Source: Bdellovibrionales bacterium (GTDB taxonomy: Bacteria > Bdellovibrionota > Bdellovibrionia > Bdellovibrionales > Bdellovibrionaceae). From it: a stretch of 64,000 nucleotides of DNA. This document shows positions 44,996 through 52,537 of this stretch, piece by piece (the stretch's first letter is position 1; every line of letters starts with the position of its first letter). The notes beneath the pieces were generated by a model. It ran no database searches. It saw nothing but the letters and a program-made list of their open reading frames with translations, and had not been told where the DNA came from. A program made the position numbers and the translations under genes. The DNA is taken from the NCBI GenBank assembly GCA_018266295.1, contig JAFEAQ010000004.1, positions 434,001 through 498,000 on the forward strand, given 5' to 3'.

Positions 44996-46504
44996 CTAGT
45001 CTCTAAGACGGAACTTCTTTTTGATTTGCTCGGCACCAGCACTCGCAGACGTCTTGATAACCGGAGTTACGAAAACGACGAACTGGCTTTGATTGCGCTG
45101 GAAGTTCTTAGAAGCGTACAAGCTAACAATCGGGTTCTTTACTTCACTCGGCATACGGTTGTAACCGGTTGAAGAAGCATTACGGATCAAACCACCGATC
45201 GCAGCACTCTGACGGTCACGAATAACCACCGTCGACTGAATCGAGTTTGAACTTGTAATCGGCGCGCCGTTTTGGCCGGAGCCCAACAAGTTGCTCAAAG
45301 CGAAGTCCATATCCATGTGCACGCTGCCGGATTTTTCGCCCAAGATCACAGGAGTGATCGAAGACTTGATACCGACTTCGGCAAATGCAGTTCCTGGCTG
45401 ACCATCTTTACCGATGATCGAGTAAGGCATATTTGTGAGCTGCTTAATTTCACCTTTTTTACCGTCTTGGATAATCAAGCTTGTGCTTTCCAAGATACGA
45501 GCATGACCATGTTCTTTTGCCCAAGTTAACTTAGGTAAAAGATTTGATACCACGCCCGTCAAAGAGCTCACAACACCGCCGGCAGAGGAAGAGCCAGTTT
45601 GGAATTGCAACTGTGATCCGTCGTCTAACTGCGGAGTGAACTGGAATTTGAAAGCTTTCGAATAGTCTTTGTTGAGTTCCACGTAGTGAACAACCAACTG
45701 GATCATTTTTGAAGGAGGAGGCGGAGCCTGCTCTTTCACGGCGATCAAGTTGATTACGCCATCGTTTGCCGGCTTACGTTTTTTGATAACGCCTTTTTCT
45801 TCGGCGGCTTCAACAACGATATCTGGCACATAAGTTTTTGCAATGATCTCGGCACGGCTGCGCTCTTCATCTGAGTTTGCGTAACCTTGCAAGATGAACT
45901 TGTCATTCACTGCGCGAACTTCGATTTCTGGATTGTTGATATCGCGGGAAATGAACTCAGCGATTTTCTTTTGCGCCAGTGGGCTCAGGGTGACTAAAGA
46001 CGAAGCTTGGTCACCGAACTGTTGGATCACGTTGTAAATACGGCTGAGGTCGCGCGGCAGAAGAATCTGACCATCGACAACCACTTTGTTATTTACAACC
46101 TTGATGGTGATACCTTCGATATCACCAAGAAGGGCACGGATTTCTTTGACGACTTTATCGAGTTTTGATTTCTTAACATCGATGCGATATTCAGCGACGA
46201 CTTTGCCGGTCTTCTTATCGTGAATCGTCATCGTTGCAAAGCCTTCAGCTTTTGGTGTGAAGCGAATGACGTTAAGTTCTTTAGAGTGAGCGGCTGTTAC
46301 GATACGGCGGAAGTCACCTTTGAATTCGACGTTTTCAGGAATCGGCGGAAGCTTCTCATCTTGCTCGATACCTAAAGTCAAATTGACGAATGTGCGTGAA
46401 CGGAATTTCGTATCATCAGATTGCCCGTCGTCGTCTGTATCGACAGCGAAAGCAAATTGAAACGACAGAACGAGGACAAGTCCTAACAAGTACTTCAGCT
46501 TCAT
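44996..46504 (-). CDS. cpaC: Tad secretin RcpA/CpaC
   Basis: A 502-residue outer-membrane channel for the Flp pilus. Start ATG 46504 (MKLKYLLGLVLVLSFQFAFA signal peptide) is spaced correctly from AGGGGG; upstream in-frame starts overlap cpaB and lack a signal. N-terminal BON/POTRA-like segments (about residues 130-250) precede the secretin domain (about 300-490; VVIRDRQSAAIGGLI, FVVFVTPVI). It follows cpaB in the operon. Confidence 0.88.
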   Translation of the reverse strand: MKLKYLLGLVLVLSFQFAFAVDTDDDGQSDDTKFRSRTFVNLTLGIEQDEKLPPIPENVEFKGDFRRIVTAAHSKELNVIRFTPKAEGFATMTIHDKKTGKVVAEYRIDVKKSKLDKVVKEIRALLGDIEGITIKVVNNKVVVDGQILLPRDLSRIYNVIQQFGDQASSLVTLSPLAQKKIAEFISRDINNPEIEVRAVNDKFILQGYANSDEERSRAEIIAKTYVPDIVVEAAEEKGVIKKRKPANDGVINLIAVKEQAPPPPSKMIQLVVHYVELNKDYSKAFKFQFTPQLDDGSQLQFQTGSSSAGGVVSSLTGVVSNLLPKLTWAKEHGHARILESTSLIIQDGKKGEIKQLTNMPYSIIGKDGQPGTAFAEVGIKSSITPVILGEKSGSVHMDMDFALSNLLGSGQNGAPITSSNSIQSTVVIRDRQSAAIGGLIRNASSTGYNRMPSEVKNPIVSLYASKNFQRNQSQFVVFVTPVIKTSASAGAEQIKKKFRLRD

Positions 46505-46532
46505 AAACATCCCCCTCATCTCCCCAATGGAT

Positions 46533-47426
46533 CTATAGAGTCTTAAACCCATTGCGTCTTTGCGTCGGCGGCGCCACACGAGGCGCAGGTGCAGGCGGCA
46601 TCACTACAGGTGGAGCAACCGGAGTCGCGGGTGCATCCATATTCACGACCGGTTTTCCTAAAACGCTTTCTGCACTAGAGCTTGGCAAGCGTGGAGGAAT
46701 CGTACGATCGTTTGGATTTCTCAAGGTCAGATAAATATTTCCTGGAGCGGTTGATAAAATATAAACCAGATCTTGAGCCTCTTTTTGATTCGCCTCTACT
46801 GTAATTGTACTATATTTTGTGTCACTTGTGAGAGCAATTTGGCTCAAATTCTTACCACTCGAATCCAACTCGAATACACGAGGGATGTTGTTCATTACGT
46901 TTACACCAGTGGCTAAAACTACTACATCCTGCATGAGCGTCTGAACTTCTCTTCTCTGATTTACGCCCTTGCCAGTGTCGACAGCGGCAAGAATGTCGAT
47001 GCGATCACCTGGTCGGACCAATTTTGAGACACCACGGACTTCATCAACTGGAATCGCAATAGCACGCTTGCTAGGAGCGACTTGCAGAGAGATCCCAGTA
47101 TCTGGGCCGGGAGTCAGCAAGCTGTTCTTGAGGACGACCTGACCCTTTTTAATAGGGATCGCAGCGACGTTACCGACGACTTCGTCTGGATTTGAGACAG
47201 CATCTGGATCAACGAACTCACTAGGTCTTTCAATCGTTGTGAGCATTGTATCGTAAACCGTCCCCATCTCGACAATATCTTCCTTGGCGACGACGATGGT
47301 TTTCAGGGATCCGTATTTCTTATTATATTCGGCACGCTTCTCTTGCGACCAACTATACAGAAGGAACGCGGCGAAAACACCGGCAGCTATTGAGAGCCAT
47401 AGATTTCTTGTTTCATTCGATCCCAT
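46533..47426 (-). CDS. cpaB: Flp pilus assembly protein CpaB/RcpC
   Basis: A 297-residue protein with an N-terminal membrane anchor (LWLSIAAGVFAAFLLYSW), a SAF domain (about residues 43-110; TIVVAKEDIVEMGTVYDTML, IPIKKGQVVLKNSLLTPG) and the RcpC domain (about 115-230; VSKLVRPGDRIDILAAVDTG). A Pro-rich tail follows. It is thought to act with the secretin in the periplasm. It is the first assembly gene after the pilin and pseudopilin genes. Confidence 0.9.
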   Translation of the reverse strand: MGSNETRNLWLSIAAGVFAAFLLYSWSQEKRAEYNKKYGSLKTIVVAKEDIVEMGTVYDTMLTTIERPSEFVDPDAVSNPDEVVGNVAAIPIKKGQVVLKNSLLTPGPDTGISLQVAPSKRAIAIPVDEVRGVSKLVRPGDRIDILAAVDTGKGVNQRREVQTLMQDVVVLATGVNVMNNIPRVFELDSSGKNLSQIALTSDTKYSTITVEANQKEAQDLVYILSTAPGNIYLTLRNPNDRTIPPRLPSSSAESVLGKPVVNMDAPATPVAPPVVMPPAPAPRVAPPTQRRNGFKTL

Positions 47427-47435
47427 AACGTCCCC

Positions 47436-47918
47436 TTACTTTTCCCCACACTTAGTGTTCAAGCAGATGCCGTACTGCGGTCGTACCCAAACAGGCGTCA
47501 CACCACCTCCAGCGGTGTAGCGCTTGCCATCGACGGCGTCGTAGATCCTAGAGTTGTGTAAATCTGAGTTCCCGGTCGTATCCGTTTTAGACATAAAATC
47601 AATCGGGCGTTGAGTTGCGACGAACAACTGATCGCCTTTTTTATTTTCACTCACAGTTGCATGAATACGCATTCCTGTGTCTTTGTAGCTAATGATGTCA
47701 GTCTTCACATTTTCACGGAAGTAAGTCAGGTTCGAGCGATGACGGAAAGTTTCAAACGCATAGTTACGCGCCGACATCGAATTCAAGATACCCGTGTGAA
47801 TAACACCAAAGAAGCCGATAGAAAAATTGAACAAAAGAAGAATGATGATCATGATCGGAATCAACTCGATGATCGCCATGCCCTTTTGATGTTTTCGGGT
47901 TTGTTGAAGCGCTAGCAT
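47436..47918 (-). CDS. TadE-like pseudopilin
   Basis: A 160-residue protein with leader MLALQQTRKHQKG followed by MAIIELIPIMIIILLLFNF, a pilin-like helix with Glu at mature position 5. Two cysteines are near the C-terminus (ICLNTKCGEK). The gene overlaps the preceding pseudopilin gene by 7 bases. It is probably a TadE/TadF-type minor subunit of the Flp pilus. Confidence 0.75.
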   Translation of the reverse strand: MLALQQTRKHQKGMAIIELIPIMIIILLLFNFSIGFFGVIHTGILNSMSARNYAFETFRHRSNLTYFRENVKTDIISYKDTGMRIHATVSENKKGDQLFVATQRPIDFMSKTDTTGNSDLHNSRIYDAVDGKRYTAGGGVTPVWVRPQYGICLNTKCGEK

Positions 47919-48565
47919 CCGTTGTCCTCCATCGGAATGTAATCCGATTGGCTGGCAGCGCCGGCAATATGTTCAAAACGCTTATCAAGTTGCAAAATCG
48001 ATTTATAGCGATCGGTTTTAATCTGATCGCGGCATTCTTTCGAGGTCGGTTCGCGAATCATCATACCAGTCAGGAATGCTTTAAAACCATTGCCATCCGG
48101 ATCCGTCGGACCCAAAAGGGGAATTTTTAGATCGAGCAACTTTGCTTCGAAGTTCAAACGGATACCCACTTGCGGAATACCGCGAGTGCTATCAGCTGGC
48201 TTTGGATAGCGGTCGGTAAAGTCCTTGCCGCTTGCACCACCACCGCGGATATCGAGATTGCCGATCTCAAACCAGCCATTGCTGAAAAGAGGAGCCAGGA
48301 CTTTGTTTTTCTGTAATGAAGCGAATTTATCTTTCGCGGCTTTCTCTTGATCGTCTTGGGTCTTGTGACCAGCAGCATGCGCGCGCGAAACAGAGAAGGC
48401 GATGTATTGGCCGACCTCGACCATTGAAAGAGTAAAGCTGAGAGAGAAGAAGACTGCACAAAGGCAGCAAGCGATGACGATTGAAAATAGGAAATCAGCT
48501 GAAAGGAAGCCTTTCGAGTTGCGAAGTGCGTTTGCTGGATTTCCATTTCCAATGCCCAAATTCAT
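47912..48565 (-). CDS. Tad pseudopilin (second)
   Basis: A 217-residue protein. After the leader NALRNSKG comes FLSADFLFSIVIACCLCAVFFSLSF, a hydrophobic pilin-type helix with an acidic residue (Asp) at mature position 5. The exported domain is mixed alpha/beta with paired Cys near residues 178 and 217. It overlaps the next gene by 7 bases. Probable minor subunit or initiator of the Flp pilus. Confidence 0.7.
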   Translation of the reverse strand: MNLGIGNGNPANALRNSKGFLSADFLFSIVIACCLCAVFFSLSFTLSMVEVGQYIAFSVSRAHAAGHKTQDDQEKAAKDKFASLQKNKVLAPLFSNGWFEIGNLDIRGGGASGKDFTDRYPKPADSTRGIPQVGIRLNFEAKLLDLKIPLLGPTDPDGNGFKAFLTGMMIREPTSKECRDQIKTDRYKSILQLDKRFEHIAGAASQSDYIPMEDNGC

Positions 48566-48572
48566 ATTTCCC

Positions 48573-48839
48573 CTATTTCGGGTCCAAGCTCAGGCCTCGA
48601 TCGCCCTGGTTTGGATGTTTTTTTGCCGCTTCCTCTGCGGGTTTCCAAACACCGCTTTCAATCATTCCAGCGGTTTTCTCCCATGGACCGGAAACGAGGG
48701 TTGCCATGGTCTTGTTTTCTTTCAAATAGCGCAGGCCAAAAAGCAAAATACTGACGGACACAACCATCAGTAACACGGCTTCGATAACGAATTGCCCGCG
48801 CGCATTTTTCAGGAGGTTTATTCCAGAGTTTGTTTTCAT
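48573..48839 (-). CDS. Small Tad pseudopilin (third)
   Basis: An 88-residue protein. ATG 48839 follows CAGGAGG; the longer frame to 48911 overlaps the upstream gene and is rejected. The prepilin-type motif is LLKNARG-QFVIEAVLLMVVSVSILLF, with Glu at mature position 5. A short polar C-terminus follows. It lies between the leaderless Flp-like gene and the longer pseudopilins. Confidence 0.75.
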   Translation of the reverse strand: MKTNSGINLLKNARGQFVIEAVLLMVVSVSILLFGLRYLKENKTMATLVSGPWEKTAGMIESGVWKPAEEAAKKHPNQGDRGLSLDPK

Positions 48840-48858
48840 ACTCGAGACCTCCTGAAAG

Positions 48859-49047
48859 TTATTGTTCGGTTTCCCACTTGTTTCTGTCGCCGTTCGGCTT
48901 GAAACCATCACCCGTGATGAGTTGTTTCTCTACGCGCATGCCGAGGACCGGGCCCGATTTTTTAAAAGCATCCTGAGGAGCTCCCGAAAAAAATTTAAGC
49001 CCGATGAAAAACACCGCAATGAGCAGAAGAATGTACTCTACGGTCAC
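48859..49047 (-). CDS. Leaderless Flp-like small protein
   Basis: A 62-residue protein starting at GTG 49047, six bases after the stop of the Flp pilin. Its very first residues, TVEYILLLIAVFFIGLKFF, match the mature Flp helix (compare ATEYILLLVVVVALVM next door), but there is no basic leader or Gly cleavage site before it. The C-terminal half is Lys/Gly/Asp-rich. It may be a processed-like subunit, an assembly regulator or a decayed pilin copy. Confidence 0.65.
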   Translation of the reverse strand: MTVEYILLLIAVFFIGLKFFSGAPQDAFKKSGPVLGMRVEKQLITGDGFKPNGDRNKWETEQ

Positions 49048-49053
49048 GAGAAC

Positions 49054-49233
49054 CTACTTGATTTCGTTAATCATACCTTGAAGGTCGCCGAGTTTACCTT
49101 CCATTGTTGCTTTGATTTGATTTTTGAACATCATTACAAGGGCAACGACCACAACGAGAAGTAAGATATACTCAGTTGCGCCTTGGCCACGTTGGTTTTT
49201 GAACAACTTCTTAGAGAATGATTTGAACTTCAT
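49054..49233 (-). CDS. flp: Flp-type major pilin
   Basis: A 59-residue prepilin just under common length cutoffs. ATG 49233 follows AGGGGG. Leader KFKSFSKKLFKNQRG, cleavage Gly, then QGATEYILLLVVVVALVMMF with Glu-Tyr at mature positions 5-6, the Flp signature. A short polar tail (KATMEGKLGDLQGMINEIK) ends it. It is the first gene of the Tad operon behind a recognisable promoter and is the probable major pilus subunit. Confidence 0.9.
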   Translation of the reverse strand: MKFKSFSKKLFKNQRGQGATEYILLLVVVVALVMMFKNQIKATMEGKLGDLQGMINEIK

Positions 49234-49294
49234 AGTGTTCCCCCTATGCTATGACTATCGGCTTATTTCGAGATTATCTTAAGAGGGCCTTGCC

Positions 49295-49323
49295 TTTTTA
49301 GAAGAAACGATAGAATGTCTCAA
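49295..49323 (-). promoter_or_regulatory. Promoter of the Tad operon
   Basis: On the minus strand TTGAGA (49318-49323), a 17-base spacer, and TAAAAA (49295-49300), about 60 bases before the flp start codon. Confidence 0.5.
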
Positions 49324-49376
49324 CTCGATACAGTTTTTGTGATTTACCCTGTCTAGCCTTTTGTCGACACGACCTA

Positions 49377-49405
49377 TTGACGGGAAAAATTTGCCCATTT
49401 AGAGT
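49377..49405 (+). promoter_or_regulatory. Promoter of the 24-residue peptide gene
   Basis: TTGACG (49377-49382), 17 bases, TAGAGT (49400-49405), about 36 bases before ATG 49442. Confidence 0.5.
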
Positions 49406-49441
49406 ATGTGGAAACGGATGTATCAAGGAGAAGGAAAAGAA

Positions 49442-49516
49442 ATGTCAAAGCAGCTCGTCGTGCTCTACGTAGTTTGTGTCGTTGCTCTATTTTTAGTGAA
49501 CGTCGCTGTTAGCTAG
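49442..49516 (+). CDS. 24-residue single-span membrane peptide
   Basis: ATG 49442 follows an excellent AAGGAGAAGG ribosome site and a promoter-like pair, and TAG ends it at 49516. The product is MSKQ followed by a hydrophobic Val/Leu helix (LVVLYVVCVVALFLVNVAV). One Cys sits mid-membrane. It lies divergent to the Tad operon and convergent to hpt. Small membrane peptides of this type often tune neighbouring membrane complexes; no partner is known here. Confidence 0.5.
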   Translation: MSKQLVVLYVVCVVALFLVNVAVS

Positions 49517-49534
49517 TTTCCGTTTCCCAGCACC

Positions 49535-50053
49535 TTAGTTCTTAAGGTGGTAGATATCCGGATAGTTACGTCCCAGTTCTTCGGAATCCATGCCATATCC
49601 CACAACATAACGATCATCGATAGTCTTACCAATGTAATCGGCTTTGATAGGAAGCTCGCGGCGAGCTGGCTTATCTAAAAGGGTTACGATTTTGAGTGAT
49701 GCCGGTGCAGAAGCGAACAAACGGTTTCTGAGGAAGCTCAGAGTACGGCCTGTATCGATGATTTCTTCGACGATGATCACGTGCTTACCGGCGATATTTA
49801 CGGAAATATCTTTAACGATCTTGATGGCGCCGCCTTTTTCAACGGCTTTGACGTAGACGAAGTCCACTTGCTGAGGCAAATCCACTTTTCTCATCAAATC
49901 GGCGGTCAAATGAACAGATCCGCGGAGTGGGCAAATGAAAACAATCTCTTTTCCTTCGTAATCATACTCGATCTGTTGGGCCAAGCCATCAACAAGCTCA
50001 GCGATCTCTTCACGGGTGATAAAAGGAACCATTTCGTTTTTAATTTGTCCCAT
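49535..50053 (-). CDS. hpt: Hypoxanthine phosphoribosyltransferase
   Basis: A 172-residue purine salvage enzyme that converts hypoxanthine (and guanine) with PRPP to IMP (GMP). The PRPP loop VIIVEEIIDTGRTL is intact, and the substrate region (DDRYVVGYGMD) is typical. It is the last gene of an operon-like run with a TPR gene and bamD upstream. The nucleoside deaminase at 14331 could feed the same purine pool. Confidence 0.93.
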   Translation of the reverse strand: MGQIKNEMVPFITREEIAELVDGLAQQIEYDYEGKEIVFICPLRGSVHLTADLMRKVDLPQQVDFVYVKAVEKGGAIKIVKDISVNIAGKHVIIVEEIIDTGRTLSFLRNRLFASAPASLKIVTLLDKPARRELPIKADYIGKTIDDRYVVGYGMDSEELGRNYPDIYHLKN

Positions 50054-50065
50054 AGTCTTTTGCCT

Positions 50066-50788
50066 CTACAGTTCGATGGAAGTAATGCCAGCTGCTTGTG
50101 CCATTTTCAAATATCTCAATGCTTCAGGATGTTGTGGATCCCGCATCAAAATATTCTCCCACTGCTCGGTGGCCTCAGCAATATTGTTTGAGTTGTAATA
50201 GATAACTCCGAGCTTTAGGCGAGCTGGAATAAAGTGTGGGTACTCGCGAATCAGTGCGCGGAGGTCCTTGATGGCGCGTTCGGTTTGTCCCAATTGGACA
50301 TAGACCTCAGAAATACGCATTGTGATTTCAGCTTTACGGGTTGAAAGCTTCTGGGCCTTCAACAGTTGGTCGAGAGCTTCGTTATAGCGTTTGTACTGGA
50401 AGTACAAATCCGCGAGCTCTTCGTGCTTCGAAGAAAGCTTTTCATCGATGAAGGGGTCGTTCTTGCCACTTTTCTTTTCAAGTTGGTCCTGGGCATCGGT
50501 GAAAACTTGCTTACCTTCGTCATACTTACCCAAATCGTTCAAAATAATTGAAAGACCAACGCTGGCGTCGGTGTAAGTCGGATCGATTTCAAGCGCGCGT
50601 TTGAAAGTCTTGATGGCTTTACTGAACTGACCTTTATCGTAATAGATCGTTGCCAGCATTTGGTAAACTTCTGGGTTGCGGGTATTTTGCAAAAGCATTT
50701 GCTGCAAAATAGGTTCCGCCATTTTGTAGTTGCCGTCGATAAAGTACTCGCGGGCCTCAGCCAGCATGTCATCATTCAAAGATTTCAT
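50066..50788 (-). CDS. Cytoplasmic TPR protein
   Basis: A 240-residue protein of about five TPR repeats (for example YYDKGQFSKAIKTFKRALEIDP, YFQYKRYNEALDQLLKAQKL, YYNSNNIAEATEQWENILMRDP). There is no signal peptide. Its start overlaps the stop of bamD by 4 bases and hpt starts 12 bases after its stop, so all three are probably one transcript. Likely a scaffold protein. Confidence 0.85.
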   Translation of the reverse strand: MKSLNDDMLAEAREYFIDGNYKMAEPILQQMLLQNTRNPEVYQMLATIYYDKGQFSKAIKTFKRALEIDPTYTDASVGLSIILNDLGKYDEGKQVFTDAQDQLEKKSGKNDPFIDEKLSSKHEELADLYFQYKRYNEALDQLLKAQKLSTRKAEITMRISEVYVQLGQTERAIKDLRALIREYPHFIPARLKLGVIYYNSNNIAEATEQWENILMRDPQHPEALRYLKMAQAAGITSIEL

Positions 50789-51549
50789 AGCTTAACTTCC
50801 CTTTCAGCACTTTTCGCCTCAGACGAATTTGGGAACTTGGTCATCAATTCGTTCAAGTATTTTTTCGCTTTGAATGAGTCGCCGATTTTGTTGGCGCTGA
50901 CAGCCGCTCCGTAAAGAGCTTTTTCGTCAAAACCGAGTTTCGGGTATTTCGAAGCAAGACCCTCATAGCGAGGCAAAGCACTGTCGTACATTTCGCGTTT
51001 GAAATAGAAAGCTGCGATGTACTCTTCTTTACCGGCAAGCATTTTCAAGGTTTCTAACTTTTTGTCGGCCGCTTCGTTGATGTACTGAGAGTTCGGAAAG
51101 CGTTTCATCAAGTCATCAAAGCTTGCGAGAACTTCGTGAGCGACAGTGAGATCACGATCCAAACTTGTCGGGAGCTGATTATAGTAACTCATGCCGATGC
51201 GATACATAACGTAATCGATCTGCGGATGTTTTGGATGAAGTTCGCGGAAAGCTTGATAGCTCACCTGGGCTTCTGGATAAGATTCTTGTTTGAAGTAAAC
51301 ATCAGCGATGGCCAATTCCGCTTTTGTCGCAAAGTTGCTGTAAGGGAATTTGTTTTTCACATCGGTGTAGCGACGAATAGCTTCTTCATAGCGTTCGTCT
51401 TTATCGAACTCTTCAGCGATGCCGTAAGCACCTTCTGGAGTGTCACTATTTTTATCCATGGTAGAGCAAGCGAGCATGCCGGAAAAAACCATGAAACTTG
51501 CGATCAGGCTGTTTAACAAAAATGGAATAAATCTGCGTGTTTGCATCAT
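50785..51549 (-). CDS. bamD: Outer-membrane assembly lipoprotein BamD
   Basis: A 254-residue lipoprotein with signal and lipobox (VFSGMLAC-ST). The mature protein is five TPR-like repeats as in BamD/YfiO: the start GAYGIAEEFDKDERYEEAIRRY, KNKFPYSNFATKAELAIADVYF, FRELHPKHPQIDYVMYRIGMSYY with LDRDLTVAHEV. It works with BamA in inserting outer-membrane proteins. The downstream TPR gene overlaps by 4 bases. Confidence 0.9.
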   Translation of the reverse strand: MMQTRRFIPFLLNSLIASFMVFSGMLACSTMDKNSDTPEGAYGIAEEFDKDERYEEAIRRYTDVKNKFPYSNFATKAELAIADVYFKQESYPEAQVSYQAFRELHPKHPQIDYVMYRIGMSYYNQLPTSLDRDLTVAHEVLASFDDLMKRFPNSQYINEAADKKLETLKMLAGKEEYIAAFYFKREMYDSALPRYEGLASKYPKLGFDEKALYGAAVSANKIGDSFKAKKYLNELMTKFPNSSEAKSAEREVKL

Positions 51550-51583
51550 AAGGCCCTGAGTTTAATAAGGGCCCTTAGTCGAG

Positions 51584-52480
51584 TCAAAAGGCATTTTTGC
51601 CGGAAGTGCTCATCAGGCTGTCTTTTTTCACCCAGCCGGTGAGCCCGCCCGGGTAGCTGACCTGAATCCAATCATTTGCGGCGTTTCTGACAATCACCTC
51701 AAAGCCAGCATAGAGGTCAAAAAGCCCGGTTTGGCCGTCGCCAGGGGCAGTTTGGGCACTGACTTTGTCAGCAATGATGGTCGCGCGCGGGACTGTGAGG
51801 TCATAAATTTTCAAAAGTGTGAAAGAAAACGAAAGAATCAGGGCTAATCCCAGCAATAAACCGATGACCGGAGTGCTCGGAGGAGCTTGTTCTTCCTCAA
51901 AGGCTTTGCGACGGCGTCCCAAAAAGCGGAGCCAGATAAAACCACAGCTAAAAAGCAAGAGCGCGGTCAAAATGTGAAAACCATTCAGTGACGCAGAATT
52001 TAGAACAGTCGAGCGCAGGCGCTCATAGGTTTCTATTTGGTGAGGGATTTCTTTGACCTCTAGCTGCGACAAGACAAATTTCAGTGCTGCCTCCGCAACT
52101 GTTTGGGACGGGTCGATGTAAAGGGCGCGTCGGAACATGGCAACCGACAACCCTTTCTTTTGCAATTGGAAGTAGCTAAGACCCAAATCCGTTAACACAG
52201 TGGCGCTATCAGGATGAAGGTCTAGGGCCTTTTCGAAATTCAGAGTCGCGTCTTCGAACTTCTTTTCTTGATAACTCTTTGTGCCGCGCCCGAAGTATTC
52301 TTCGAAGCTCAGTTTAGTTGCAGACGCTGCGGGAACTTCGGGGCTTTTGTCTTGAGGAGCAGCGTTAGTTGTCTTCGCCTCATTCTCGATTGCTGTGGCC
52401 TGCGTCGTTGCTGGTTGTTCAGCGTAGACTGATGGTATGAAAGCCAGGAATATAAATAGAACTTTTAATAACGAAGACAT
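51584..52480 (-). CDS. TPR and SH3-domain membrane protein (BatE-like)
   Basis: A 298-residue protein with a signal peptide (LLKVLFIFLAFIPSVYA), TPR repeats (about residues 60-145; GRGTKSYQEKKFEDATLNFEK), two membrane helices (about 162-178 and 198-220), and a bacterial SH3 domain (about 235-293; VSAQTAPGDGQTGLFDLYAGFEV to GGLTGWVKKDS). This order resembles BatE-type proteins of aerotolerance operons, but no Bat partner is nearby. The SH3 unit may bind peptidoglycan. Confidence 0.75.
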   Translation of the reverse strand: MSSLLKVLFIFLAFIPSVYAEQPATTQATAIENEAKTTNAAPQDKSPEVPAASATKLSFEEYFGRGTKSYQEKKFEDATLNFEKALDLHPDSATVLTDLGLSYFQLQKKGLSVAMFRRALYIDPSQTVAEAALKFVLSQLEVKEIPHQIETYERLRSTVLNSASLNGFHILTALLLFSCGFIWLRFLGRRRKAFEEEQAPPSTPVIGLLLGLALILSFSFTLLKIYDLTVPRATIIADKVSAQTAPGDGQTGLFDLYAGFEVIVRNAANDWIQVSYPGGLTGWVKKDSLMSTSGKNAF

Positions 52481-52537
52481 GATTGGGAAATTGTACTAAA
52501 CTGCGAAAATCAGTCAATTACCAATGGAAGGTTAAAA

